Positions 23,872-31,342 are shown, counted from the first letter of the stretch. The stretch is DNA of 64,000 nt from VRUE01 sp963742535 (GCA_963742535.1 CAVUMC010000002.1:682001-746000), one strand, 5' to 3'. The notes: generated by a model not told the origin, from the letters alone. Made by a program: numbers and translations.

Positions 23872-24773
23872 ATTTCATGAAAAAAGGCCCCGAGCTGAAA
23901 AAGCCGGACCTGAAAGTCCCGGACTTCCTCCTCGACATCTACTACGACCTGCGTGAGCGCCACCTGCTGCCGCTTGTCGCGCTCCTGATCGTGGCGATCG
24001 TCGCCGTACCGATCCTGCTCGGCGGTGGTTCATCCAGCTCAGAAGCGGAAGAAGAAAGCGCGCTCGCCACACCAAGCACGGCGATACCTTCGAGCAAGCT
24101 GGTCGTGGCCAAATCGACGCCTGGTCTCCGCAACTATCGCCAGCGACTGAAGGGCGAGCACGCAAAGGACCCGTTCGTCCAGCAGTTCTCGGGCGAAGAA
24201 GGCGCGGGTGGGAGCGGCAGCGCGGGCACACCAAGCGGTGGTGGTAGCGAAGAATCGTCGGTCACGGTCGAATCGAGCGGATCGAGCTCCGAAACGACCG
24301 AAGTTACAAAGTCCCCCGAAGAAGACAACGGAGAACCGGCTGAAGACGGCCAGCTCAAGTACTACTCGTGGGCAATCGATGTCCGTGTCACTCCGGTCAC
24401 CTCCGGCAAGGGCAAGGAAAAGCCTCAGCCCACAGTCCACAACAACCTTCCGGACATGACGATGCTGCCCAGCCGCAGCGTGCCCGCCCTCACCTTCATC
24501 GGCGTCACCAAGGACGAAAAGAAGGCGGTGATGCTCGTCTCCGACAAGGTCACCGGCCTCTTCGGCGACGGCGTCTGCATCGTCGGCTCCGAAGCCTGCC
24601 AGCTGATCGCCATCGAACCCGGCCTCCCCGAGACCGTCGTCTACGGCGCCGACAGCCGCACTTACCGCATCGAAGTAACCAAGCTCCGCCTGCTCAAGAC
24701 CGACAAGCTCAACGTCGCCCCGCTGGGCAAGTCGAAGAAGAAATCAACCGACAAGTCCGACGAAGCCGGCTAA
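23868..24773 (+). CDS. Pilus-locus membrane protein of unknown function (PilP position)
   Basis: 301 residues, not a family I recognise. A short charged N-terminus (KKGPELKKPDLKVPDFLLDIYYDLRERH) is followed by one membrane helix (LLPLVALLIVAIVAVPILL), a Ser/Glu/Gly-rich linker (about 55-160) and a C-terminal domain with VPALTFIGVTKDEKKAVMLVSDKV and DGVCIVGSEACQLIAIEPG. Its position after pilMNO is that of pilP in diderms, but PilP is a lipoprotein that contacts the outer-membrane secretin, absent here. It may be a lineage-specific pilus component. Last gene of the operon starting at 17494. Confidence 0.65.
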   Translation: MNFMKKGPELKKPDLKVPDFLLDIYYDLRERHLLPLVALLIVAIVAVPILLGGGSSSSEAEEESALATPSTAIPSSKLVVAKSTPGLRNYRQRLKGEHAKDPFVQQFSGEEGAGGSGSAGTPSGGGSEESSVTVESSGSSSETTEVTKSPEEDNGEPAEDGQLKYYSWAIDVRVTPVTSGKGKEKPQPTVHNNLPDMTMLPSRSVPALTFIGVTKDEKKAVMLVSDKVTGLFGDGVCIVGSEACQLIAIEPGLPETVVYGADSRTYRIEVTKLRLLKTDKLNVAPLGKSKKKSTDKSDEAG

Positions 24774-24777
24774 GCGA

Positions 24778-25188
24778 CTAGACCTCGATCGTCACCAGCG
24801 ACTCGCCAGGACCGACGAGCGCCTCCATATCGGCGCGATCCGAAGTCGCCACCGCAGCGGAATTTTCAAGCGCACAACAGATGACCTGCGCGTCGGCGAC
24901 ATCTCGCCGGTCGCGGCGTCCAAGCCGCACGCCTACCTCCCTTGCTCGAGCCTCGGAAAGCAGGTCCAGCTCGCTCGCCTCCAGCAATCTGGAGAGAGCA
25001 GCCGCCTGAGGCCCGCCGCGCCAAACCTGGGCAAGAACCGTAGTTGGCACAAAGACACGGGCACCCAGGGCAAGGAGCGTCCGCAGGATCTCCCTGATCC
25101 GTGGGTCCCCTCGCTCAAAGGCGATCAGGGCGCCGGCGTCGAGGACGAGATCTCCCGGAAAGCCCTTTCCAGTTCCCGTTGCGCCCAT
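24778..25188 (-). CDS. PIN-domain ribonuclease toxin (VapC family)
   Basis: 136 residues, ATG at 25188 with a GGGG ribosome site. PIN features: LVLDAGALIAFERGD (first catalytic Asp), PTTVLAQVWRGG, RRDRRDVADAQVICCALE (central Asp) and AVATSDRADMEALV (last Asp). PIN toxins cleave RNA, often tRNA or rRNA. It overlaps by 64 bases the end of the upstream ribbon-helix-helix antitoxin, an arrangement consistent with a toxin-antitoxin operon. The 15 residues before LVLDAG are longer than usual, so translation could start later, but no other start codon is available. Confidence 0.8.
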   Translation of the reverse strand: MGATGTGKGFPGDLVLDAGALIAFERGDPRIREILRTLLALGARVFVPTTVLAQVWRGGPQAAALSRLLEASELDLLSEARAREVGVRLGRRDRRDVADAQVICCALENSAAVATSDRADMEALVGPGESLVTIEV

Positions 25189-25385
25189 TCCCCTACCTCC
25201 GGATCGATCGGACCGTGTTCAGCGTCCGAAATTTCGAGAGCCTCGCGCAGTGCCTGGCTTTTGCTTCCCGAGAGAAGCGCTCTTTCGACTGCGGCGGACA
25301 AATTGGGGGCCTTTCCGTTCTTGACTTCCGCCCTCACGGCCGCCAGCGCCTCCGGCTCGACCGAAATAGTCACCCGTTCTTTCAT
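25125..25385 (-). CDS. Ribbon-helix-helix antitoxin of the PIN toxin
   Basis: About 86 residues from the ATG at 25385 (MKERVTISVEPEALAAVRAEV); ATGs at 25394 and 25397 are alternatives. The opening strand RVTISVE plus helices (ALAAVRAEVKNGKAPNLSAAV, ERALLSG) is an RHH DNA-binding domain. The C-terminal half (VGEWAQRELERAFREIS) is the toxin-binding part. It probably represses its own operon and neutralises the PIN protein encoded immediately downstream. The locus separates the two halves of the pilus cluster. Confidence 0.72.
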   Translation of the reverse strand: MKERVTISVEPEALAAVRAEVKNGKAPNLSAAVERALLSGSKSQALREALEISDAEHGPIDPEVGEWAQRELERAFREISSSTPAP

Positions 25386-25484
25386 ACGGAACATCATACG
25401 CCTCCGAAGGTCTGTGCCCCGGCAAGCTAGACGACAAAACCGCACCCGTAGCGCGCAGGTCGTGACAGGAACGTCACGCCGGGG

Positions 25485-26231
25485 TCAGCCGAGATACAGA
25501 TCGATCAGCTGGTCGCCTGCCAGCAGGCCGATCACTCCGCCGAGGGCCAAGAAGGGCCCAAAGGGAATTGCCATCTTGCGGGCTCCTGCGCCGTGACGGG
25601 CGATGAGGGCGAGGCCGACGACGCTGCCGATCAAGAGCGCCGCGAGGATGGCGGGAGCGACGGCGCGGCCGAGGAAGAGGCCCATCGTCGCGGCCAGCTT
25701 GACATCGCCAAGTCCCATGCCGGCCGGATAGGCGAGTGCAACGAGGAAGAAGAGGCCACCAGCGGCAAGCGCGGCGATCGCTCGCTCTGACAGGCCGGCG
25801 GGGTCGGTGGGCGCAGCGATCAGAACGCAGATCACGGCGCCCGCGATCAGGACCTTGTTGGGGATGATTCGCTGCTCGAGATCCGTCAGCGTGATGACCG
25901 CCAGCATGGCGATGAAGACGAGGCCGATCGCCGCCTCTGCCGCATCGTCTTGGTAGACGAGGACGGTCGCGATGAAGAGTAGGCCGGTCGTCAGCTCCGT
26001 CAGCGGATAGCGCGGTGAGATATGTGCCCCGCAGCAACGCGCCCGACCCCGCAGCAACAGCCAGGAGACGACCGGCACATTGTCGCGCGCCGCGATCTGG
26101 GCGCCGCAGGCAGGGCACTCCGAACGTGCGAGCGCAACCCCAATGCCGCGCGGCACCCGATATGCCACAGCTGTGGCGAAGCTGCCAGCGGCAAGGCCGA
26201 GCAGAAACGCAATGAGGACGACACCGGCCAT
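25485..26231 (-). CDS. pilD: Prepilin peptidase (type 4 leader peptidase), PilD
   Basis: 248 residues, polytopic membrane protein. The N-terminal domain starts LGLAAGSFATAVAYRVPRG and contains CPACGAQ. Catalytic aspartates of the A24 family are seen in TDLEQRIIPNK and MGLGDVKLAA (GxGD). It should cleave the class III signals of the pilins and pseudopilins in this locus. Oddity: the second half of the zinc-type tetracysteine motif reads ARCCGAHIS, where the usual first Cys is Ala, leaving three motif cysteines with an adjacent pair. N-methylation by this domain may still occur. Confidence 0.9.
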   Translation of the reverse strand: MAGVVLIAFLLGLAAGSFATAVAYRVPRGIGVALARSECPACGAQIAARDNVPVVSWLLLRGRARCCGAHISPRYPLTELTTGLLFIATVLVYQDDAAEAAIGLVFIAMLAVITLTDLEQRIIPNKVLIAGAVICVLIAAPTDPAGLSERAIAALAAGGLFFLVALAYPAGMGLGDVKLAATMGLFLGRAVAPAILAALLIGSVVGLALIARHGAGARKMAIPFGPFLALGGVIGLLAGDQLIDLYLG

Positions 26232-26252
26232 CGGGCGGGAGTTCTACCCGAG

Positions 26253-27428
26253 CTAGTGGATGACCTTGAAGCTGCGCTTGGTCGCTTTGGCTTCCACGTT
26301 GCCGACCTGGTCGGTGCCAATGACGCGGAGGGTGTGGCGGCGGTAGCTGAGGTGCTTGAGCTTGAAGGGGGAGCCGCACGGCTTCCACTTACCGTGGTCG
26401 ACCCTGCAGGCAAAGCTTGCGGCGGTCGGATCGCCGCTGATGTCGGCGAAGCGGAAGATGACCTTGCGGTGGCGCGTCTTGGCTCCGGGACCCATCGTAA
26501 TCCGGGTGTGCGGGGGCGAGGAGTCCTCGAGGTAGGTCGCGGGAGGCGAACAGAAAGACTGCTTGCCATTGGCGACCGCGACGGCAGTGAAGTCGGTGGT
26601 CGAATTGTCCGGCACGCGAATTTCGATGCCGGCGGTCAGCCCAGCAGGCGACGCGGTCGCCGCCGGCGCACCACTGCAGCTCGAGTTGGCGAAGATCTTG
26701 ATCGAGTCGGCCCCAGCGGCGGACCCGGTGATCCTGGGCGTGTTGTCGTTCGCCGGCCCCGCGGGCACCGTCTTCAGCTTTGGTGCGATCGGAGCCACCG
26801 CGGGGCGTTCTGTCGTTGCCGGAGGTTTCGAGGCCGGAGATTCGTTGGCAGGCGGTTTTTCACCCCCCTGTTCTTTTGCTGGCGGTTCTTCGACTGGGGG
26901 TTCTTCAGCCGGAGGTTCTTTCGCGGTCGTGCTGGTCCAGTAGGTAATCGGTTTCGAGCAGACCGACGGTTCGTTTGGTTCGGCCGGGTCGATCTGAATC
27001 GCGGAAAAGATCGTGTTCGAGTCTGGCTCTACTTCGACCTGGATTCCTTTGCCTTCCAGTTCGTCGATGATGCCACTGGCGACCGGTGAGCCTTCGCAGG
27101 TGCCATTGGCGTAAATGTCGACTTCGTTGTTCGGGTTGACGACGGAGGCGATTGGCGAGCGCAATTTGCCGCGGAGCGGATTAACCACCGTCGCGATCGC
27201 GCCGTCGCCGCGTCCGATGATGAACGGTTCGGTCGAAGCGGCCGGTTGGGCCTGAGTCGAGAGGGGGTTTGTTTCGGTGAGGGCCACTCGTTCCGGTTGC
27301 GCGGCCTGGGCGACCGGAACAACCGAGAGCACCGCGAGAAGGAACAGTCCCGTCAGCGTCCGGAAACAGCCCAAGGGGCGGGTCGATTCGACCCGCCCCT
27401 TGGCAGTGGTTGTGCTAGGCGTGTTCAT
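26253..27428 (-). CDS. Secreted protein with Ig-like repeats and Pro/Glu linker
   Basis: 391 residues. The N-terminus has basic residues, a hydrophobic core (LTGLFLLAVLSVVPVAQA) and an AQA/A cleavage site, so it is exported. Mature regions: two similar cysteine-paired beta modules (NNEVDIYANGTCEGSPVASG and DSIKIFANSSCSGAPAA), a Pro/Glu/Lys linker between them (EEPPVEEPPAKEQGGEKPP), and a C-terminal module (PHTRITMGPGAKTRHRKVIF, FACRVDHGKWKPCGSPF) resembling repeats found in large actinobacterial surface proteins. Possibly cell-wall spanning. It lies downstream of the major pilin; a perfect hairpin overlaps its first codons. Confidence 0.7.
   Translation of the reverse strand: MNTPSTTTAKGRVESTRPLGCFRTLTGLFLLAVLSVVPVAQAAQPERVALTETNPLSTQAQPAASTEPFIIGRGDGAIATVVNPLRGKLRSPIASVVNPNNEVDIYANGTCEGSPVASGIIDELEGKGIQVEVEPDSNTIFSAIQIDPAEPNEPSVCSKPITYWTSTTAKEPPAEEPPVEEPPAKEQGGEKPPANESPASKPPATTERPAVAPIAPKLKTVPAGPANDNTPRITGSAAGADSIKIFANSSCSGAPAATASPAGLTAGIEIRVPDNSTTDFTAVAVANGKQSFCSPPATYLEDSSPPHTRITMGPGAKTRHRKVIFRFADISGDPTAASFACRVDHGKWKPCGSPFKLKHLSYRRHTLRVIGTDQVGNVEAKATKRSFKVIH
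27371..27403 (-). terminator. Perfect 16-bp-arm hairpin between the major pilin and the secreted protein
   Basis: CCAAGGGGCGGGTCGA and its exact reverse complement are separated by one base. The element lies 48 bases downstream of the pilin stop on the minus strand. It also lies inside codons 9-20 of the next gene if that gene starts at 27428. Very stable GC-rich stems after highly expressed genes often terminate or stabilise the upstream transcript. No U-tract follows, so intrinsic termination is not certain. Confidence 0.6.
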
Positions 27429-27451
27429 GCCAAGCGTGGTAGTCAGAGGTG

Positions 27452-27919
27452 TTAGCTACCCCAAACCCCGCCAGTGGGACAACCGCCACCGGTACCCGTG
27501 CATTTGAAGGCCATGGCACCAGTGCTGCTCCGTTCAATCGAGAACGCATCACTAGTTGAGGTAGCAGTTACAGTCAGCTTGTACGTGTTTGTGGTGTGAG
27601 TAGGGACCGTGAGGGTCATTTCCCCCGTCGTGCCCGGCAGCGTTGACTCAATGCCCACCAGCGCTGCTTCTTCGCAGCTGGCGTAGCTGTTGGCGTTGTC
27701 CGTGGCACAGGTCTCCATTGCGACCTGGGCGGAGTGAGCGGTCTCCTTGGCCTTGGCGTCGGTGGCCTTGTTCTTCTGGTTGAAGAAGGAGGGCAGAGCG
27801 ATCGCGGCCAGAATGCCGAGGATGAGCATGACGACGAGGAGCTCGATCAGCGTGAAGCCGGCCTCCTTGTCACCATTGAGTCGGGCGCCAATCTTGGCCC
27901 GGAGATTCTGGATAAACAT
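27452..27919 (-). CDS. pilA: Major type IV pilin (PilA-like)
   Basis: 155 residues. A 21-residue basic leader ends in Gly and is followed by FTLIELLVVMLILGILAAIA, the canonical N-methylated pilin helix with Glu5. The rest (FFNQKNKATDAKAKETAHSA, METCATDNANSY, then Thr-rich strands) is a small pilin ectodomain with two cysteine pairs possible. A ribosome site AGGAG lies 11 bases before the ATG. Transcription is probably high: the gene has its own 290-base leader with a cyclic-dinucleotide riboswitch and is followed by a strong hairpin. Confidence 0.93.
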   Translation of the reverse strand: MFIQNLRAKIGARLNGDKEAGFTLIELLVVMLILGILAAIALPSFFNQKNKATDAKAKETAHSAQVAMETCATDNANSYASCEEAALVGIESTLPGTTGEMTLTVPTHTTNTYKLTVTATSTSDAFSIERSSTGAMAFKCTGTGGGCPTGGVWGS

Positions 27920-27943
27920 TAGGTGTGTCTCCTATGTCCTAAT
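27918..27943 (-). promoter_or_regulatory. Start-codon/ribosome-site hairpin, candidate expression platform
   Basis: On the minus strand ATTAGG (27943-27938) is complementary to CCTAAT (27923-27918), which includes the first two bases of the pilin ATG; the AGGAG ribosome site lies in the 14-base loop. Pairing would block initiation. It lies 50 bases downstream of the riboswitch aptamer and could be its output switch. Six base pairs is weak by itself. Confidence 0.35.
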
Positions 27944-27991
27944 CGGTTTAGCCAGAGCCCCGTCGCGTCTCAGCCACGTGGTGTCTGTCGA

Positions 27992-28078
27992 CCCCGGTGG
28001 TAGTCCGGCCGGCTCCTCCTTGGAGCCCCGTTAACTTTGCGCCCCCACCTCGCGGCGGGTTTGCCTTTTGCACCGAAG
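27992..28078 (-). promoter_or_regulatory. GEMM (cyclic di-GMP-I / cGAMP class) riboswitch upstream of the major pilin
   Basis: The minus strand reads GCAAAAGGCAAACC, then stem CCCGCC-GCGA-GGTGGG with a GNRA tetraloop, then GGCGCAAAGTTAACGGGG, then stem GGCTCC-AAGGA-GGAGCC. The outer helix CTTCGGTG/CACCGGGG closes the three-way junction. These are the hallmark GGCAAACC and CGCAAAG segments and both hairpins of GEMM-I riboswitches, which bind c-di-GMP (or 3',3'-cGAMP in the Ib variant). The 73 bases from aptamer to start codon would form the expression platform. Control of the main pilin by a second messenger fits known control of pili. The ligand cannot be decided by eye. Confidence 0.85.
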
Positions 28079-28115
28079 CACTGGCAGATCTTGTTTGCAT
28101 CCACCTAATCGGCGC

Positions 28116-28158
28116 GGGAGAGGAAGACTTAATCCCTGAAACTAGGACTTCTTCTCCC
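28116..28158. repeat. Inverted repeat in the pilin upstream region
   Basis: GGGAGAGGAAGAC (28116-28128) pairs with GACTTCTTCTCCC (28146-28158) at 11 of 13 positions around a 17-base loop. It lies between the decayed VapC gene (stop at 28213) and the riboswitch. It may be the terminator of the toxin gene on the minus strand, insulating the pilin leader. The rest of 28079-28212 holds no gene I can see and should contain the pilin promoter. Confidence 0.5.
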
Positions 28159-28212
28159 TAAAACTCGTGGTTCAGGGCCAAATGAAGAGATAACCAGTCA
28201 ACTGGACCTGGA

Positions 28213-28590
28213 TCAGGCCGGGGACCGCACAGGCAGTCCCCGGTCCGCGCAAACCCCGGCTAGGTTCACGTCATAGGTGAAAAAGGCGCCCAAGTCGTCC
28301 CGAACGCTCATTGCGGTGGCCAGATGCAACGCATCGAGACTTCGAAGCAGTGGAGGGCCCAGCGAGGCCGCCTCCGCAAGGATCGCATCGTCCAGCGGCA
28401 ACAGCGAGACATCAGCCAAAAAGGCACCGGCGTCTGCGACGCAGGCATTCCCATATCTCGAACAAGCCCTAATCGCCTCGACACCGAGCAGAGCGCTGGA
28501 CACGTAACCGTCCCACTGGCGCAACGACTCGAGCAGAGCGTCGAGCTCAGCCTCGCGAAGCGGCAACTTCACATAGGCGGACGTATCCAA
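28213..28590 (-). CDS. PIN-domain toxin (VapC), start codon abnormal
   Basis: About 125 residues from a TTG at 28590. PIN motifs are intact: YLDTSAYVKLPLREAE (the TTG is the Leu of YLDTSA), SSALLGVEAIRACS, LRSLDALHLATAMSV and FFTYDVNLAG, giving the four acidic residues expected. Normal family members start two or three residues before YLDTSA, but here those codons are GCC, TAT and CTT, and no ATG or GTG lies nearby; ATA at 28611 is another non-standard option. Together with the frameshifted antitoxin upstream, this suggests a decaying toxin-antitoxin locus. It is unclear whether it is translated. Confidence 0.65.
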   Translation of the reverse strand: MDTSAYVKLPLREAELDALLESLRQWDGYVSSALLGVEAIRACSRYGNACVADAGAFLADVSLLPLDDAILAEAASLGPPLLRSLDALHLATAMSVRDDLGAFFTYDVNLAGVCADRGLPVRSPA

Positions 28591-28607
28591 ATAGGCAAGG
28601 CGCCCGG

Positions 28608-28888
28608 CTATAGCCGCTCCTCCCGCAACTGGTCCAGCACCTCCAGGCTCGGCGGGCCCGAAGCCGCGGGCGTCGCAGAAGAACGGACACGCTCGAGAAG
28701 GTCGCCTGCTGGCATGGTTGCGCCCCGTTCGGCGACGAGGCGGGCAATCGGCGAATCCGCGGGCCCGAGGGCGTGAGGCGCGCAACCTCCCTGCCCCGCT
28801 CCGTAACCACGAAGCTCTCCCCCGCCTTGACCTGAACCAGGTAACGCGAGAGGTTTTGACGCAACTCTCGGACCCCAACCTGGTTCAT
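28608..28888 (-). pseudogene. Phd/YefM-type antitoxin, frameshifted
   Basis: The ATG at 28888 starts a typical Phd/YefM protein: MNQVGVRELRQNLSRYLVQV, KAGESFVVTERGREVARLTP, SGP. Just after SGP (around 28764-28774, in GGCCCGCGG) the frame is lost. Shifting by one base restores a perfect antitoxin tail: ADSPIARLVAERGATMPAGD, LLERVRSS, then SLEVLDQLREERL and a stop at 28608-28610, next to the VapC gene. In the unshifted frame the product has an Arg/Cys-rich nonsense tail running into the toxin gene. One missing base explains everything. Either real inactivation or a sequence error. Confidence 0.75.
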
Positions 28889-28912
28889 GTGCGCCAGGGT
28901 AGCACTTGTCTT

Positions 28913-30157
28913 TTATTTGATGTGTTCGTAGATGCTGAACATCGGTAGGTACATCGAGATCACGATGAAGCCGACAATGCCGCCGACGAAGACGATCATC
29001 ACCGGCTCGATCAGTGCGGTGAGGGCCTTGACCTTGGCGTCGACCTCGGCCTCGTAGAAGTCTGCAACCTTGCTCAGCATGTGCTCGAGCTGGCCGGTTT
29101 CCTCGCCGACGGCAATCATGTGGCCGACCATGGGCGGGAAGATCGCGTTGTCCTCGATCGGCCCGGCAATCGAGCCACCGCTCTTGACCGATTCATAGAC
29201 GTCGTCCATCGAGTGCTCGACGACGACGTTTCCCGCCGTCTCCCCCGTGAGGCGGATCGCCTGCAGCATCGGCACCCCCGAGGAGACAGCGCCGGAGAAG
29301 GTGCGCGACCAGCGCGCCAGCGCCACCTTCTGAATTACGTCGCCGATCTTGAATGGCAGACGCAGCTTGAAGCGGTCCCAGAGCTCATGCCCCTTGTCGG
29401 TCTTCTTCCATTTGAAGAAGACGAAGAAGGCGAGCACGATGCCGGGAATGAGCACGAACCAGTAGCCGGTGAGGATGTCTGAGGCGTTGACGCAGAGCTG
29501 GGTCGGCGCCGGCAGTCCCGCTGCTTCTTCGGGGTGTTCTTCGGACAGTTCTTCGAAGATTTTGACGAAGACCGGGATCACGAAGGCGACGATCGCGATC
29601 AGCACCACAGTGGCAAAGCCGAAGACCAGGGACGGGTACATCAGCGCCGATTTGACCTGGCGCCGCAGGGCATCGGACTTCTCCACCTGGTGAGCGATCT
29701 GGTCCATCGCTTCCTCGAGGCGTCCCGACTGCTCACCCGAGCGAACCATCGCGCGGAAGAGGCGGTCGAAGACCTTGGGATGGCGCTCCATCGCCTGCTC
29801 CAGCGTGCTGCCGGCCTCGACGTCGGCGCGCACCCCCGCCACCGCCTCCTTGATTTGTTCGTCCTGCGTCTGCGATTCGAGCGTGTGCAGGGTGCGCAGC
29901 ATCGGCATCCCAGAGGCGATCAGGGTGGCGAACTGGCGCGAGAAGACCGCCAGCTCGCGCATGTCGACGCCCTGCCATTTCTTGAAGATGTCCTCGATGT
30001 TCAGTTGCTTGGTCTTCTCCGTAACGTCGAGGACGATCAGCCCGCGCTGGCGCAGCTGCTCGGTGACGGTGGCCTTGGACTCTCCCTCCATCTCCCCGGC
30101 GGAGGAGGTTCCGGCCATGTCCATGGCCCGGAAGGCGAATGTGGTCGCGGCGGCCAT
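28913..30157 (-). CDS. pilC: Type IV pilus inner-membrane platform protein PilC (GspF family)
   Basis: 414 residues. Two GspF domains repeat: VFSRQFATLIASGMPMLRTL and WSRTFSGAVSSGVPMLQAIR, each followed by helices; membrane segments include YPSLVFGFATVVLIAIVAFVI, VLIPGIVLAFFVFF and the C-terminal IVFVGGIVGFIVISMYLPMF. PilC links the cytoplasmic ATPases to the growing fibre. The gene precedes nothing else on this strand and follows pilT by 3 bases, so the operon runs from pilT2 (34900) to here. Length is normal for PilC. Confidence 0.92.
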   Translation of the reverse strand: MAAATTFAFRAMDMAGTSSAGEMEGESKATVTEQLRQRGLIVLDVTEKTKQLNIEDIFKKWQGVDMRELAVFSRQFATLIASGMPMLRTLHTLESQTQDEQIKEAVAGVRADVEAGSTLEQAMERHPKVFDRLFRAMVRSGEQSGRLEEAMDQIAHQVEKSDALRRQVKSALMYPSLVFGFATVVLIAIVAFVIPVFVKIFEELSEEHPEEAAGLPAPTQLCVNASDILTGYWFVLIPGIVLAFFVFFKWKKTDKGHELWDRFKLRLPFKIGDVIQKVALARWSRTFSGAVSSGVPMLQAIRLTGETAGNVVVEHSMDDVYESVKSGGSIAGPIEDNAIFPPMVGHMIAVGEETGQLEHMLSKVADFYEAEVDAKVKALTALIEPVMIVFVGGIVGFIVISMYLPMFSIYEHIK

Positions 30158-30160
30158 CGC

Positions 30161-31342
30161 CTACGCCCCCCCGGTGTAGACGGGTGGCTGCGGTGCCACA
30201 GCCTGGGCGATCGCAGCCGCTTCGTCGGCGGCACGGCCGCTCGACACCGGCATCGGCATCACGGCCGCCTCGCCGCCCAGCAACCGCTTGAGCTCCTCCG
30301 GGACCGAAGCGCGCTGCTCGGCCAGCGAACGAGTGATGCGGCCGGCGCGGACCAGGCGCGCCAGGTCGGCGTCCATCGTTTGCATACCGACCGCCCCCGA
30401 GGTCTGCACCGCAGCATAGATCTGGTGGGTCTTGCCCTCGCGGATCAGGTTGCGGATCGCCGGCGTCGGCACCAGCACCTCGGTGGCGACGACCCTTCCC
30501 CTGCCATCCGCGGTCGGCAACAGCTGCTGGGTGACGATCCCCTGCAGGGCGATCGAGAGCTGGGTGCGCACCTGGCCCTGCTGCTCTGGCGGGAAGGCGT
30601 CGATGATGCGATCGACGGTTTGCGCCGTCGATTGTGTGTGCAGGGTGGCGAAGACGAGGTGGCCGGTCTCGGCCGCGGTCAGCGCGGTGGAGATCGTCTC
30701 CAGGTCGCGCATCTCGCCGACCAGGATGACGTCGGGGTCCTCTCGCAGGGCGGCGCGCAGGCCGAGCGAGAAGTCCTCGGCGTCGGAGCCGACCTCACGC
30801 TGGTTGACGATCGAGCGCTTGTGCGTGTGCAAGAACTCGATCGGGTCCTCGATCGTGAGGATGTGGTCCTCGCGCTCGGAGTTGATCGTGTCGATCATCG
30901 CCGCCAGCGTCGTGCTCTTGCCCGAGCCTGTCGGGCCGGTGACGAGCACGAAGCCGCGCGGTTTCGCAGCCAGCTCGCGCAGCACCTGCGGCACCCCGAG
31001 CGAATCGAGCTCAGGGATGTCCTGCGGCACCAGGCGGAAGGCGGCGCTGACCGCGCCGCGCTGGAAGAAGCAGTTGACGCGGAAGCGGGCGACGCCGGGG
31101 ATCGCGTAGGCGAAGTCGAGCTGCTTGTGGTTCTCGAAGCGCTTGCGCTGGTCGTCGTTGAGGATCGAGTAGACGACCTCGCGGGTCTCCTGCGCGGTCA
31201 GCACCGGGAAGCCCTCCATCGGCTTGATCTTGCCCTTGTCGCGCATCGCCGGCGGGAAGCCAGCGGTGATGTGGACATCGGACGCGCGCGCCTCGACCAT
31301 GCGGGCGAGCACCTGGGAGAAGTCGAAATTAGGCTGTGACAC
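30161..31342 (-). CDS. pilT: Type IV pilus retraction ATPase PilT
   Basis: 393 residues from the GTG at 31342; the frame is open upstream inside pilB but that part is spurious. Features: DVHITAGFPPAMRDKGKI, Walker A VTGPTGSGKSTTLAAMI, Asp box TIEDPIEFLH, Walker B DPDVILVGEMRDLET, His box and AIRNLIREGKTHQI, the conserved retraction motif of PilT. It hydrolyses ATP to depolymerise pili. The last 45 residues are an Ala/Pro-rich tail beyond the usual family end. Overlaps pilB by 14 bases. Confidence 0.93.
   Translation of the reverse strand: MSQPNFDFSQVLARMVEARASDVHITAGFPPAMRDKGKIKPMEGFPVLTAQETREVVYSILNDDQRKRFENHKQLDFAYAIPGVARFRVNCFFQRGAVSAAFRLVPQDIPELDSLGVPQVLRELAAKPRGFVLVTGPTGSGKSTTLAAMIDTINSEREDHILTIEDPIEFLHTHKRSIVNQREVGSDAEDFSLGLRAALREDPDVILVGEMRDLETISTALTAAETGHLVFATLHTQSTAQTVDRIIDAFPPEQQGQVRTQLSIALQGIVTQQLLPTADGRGRVVATEVLVPTPAIRNLIREGKTHQIYAAVQTSGAVGMQTMDADLARLVRAGRITRSLAEQRASVPEELKRLLGGEAAVMPMPVSSGRAADEAAAIAQAVAPQPPVYTGGA

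Noticed and set aside
27992..28078. Assigning cGAMP instead of c-di-GMP as riboswitch ligand
   Set aside because: The discriminating base before GGCAAACC could not be aligned with certainty by eye.
29534..31339. Open frame of 601 codons on the plus strand across pilC and pilT
   Set aside because: Mirror frame of two well-recognised pilus genes in GC-rich DNA; no domain or ribosome site.
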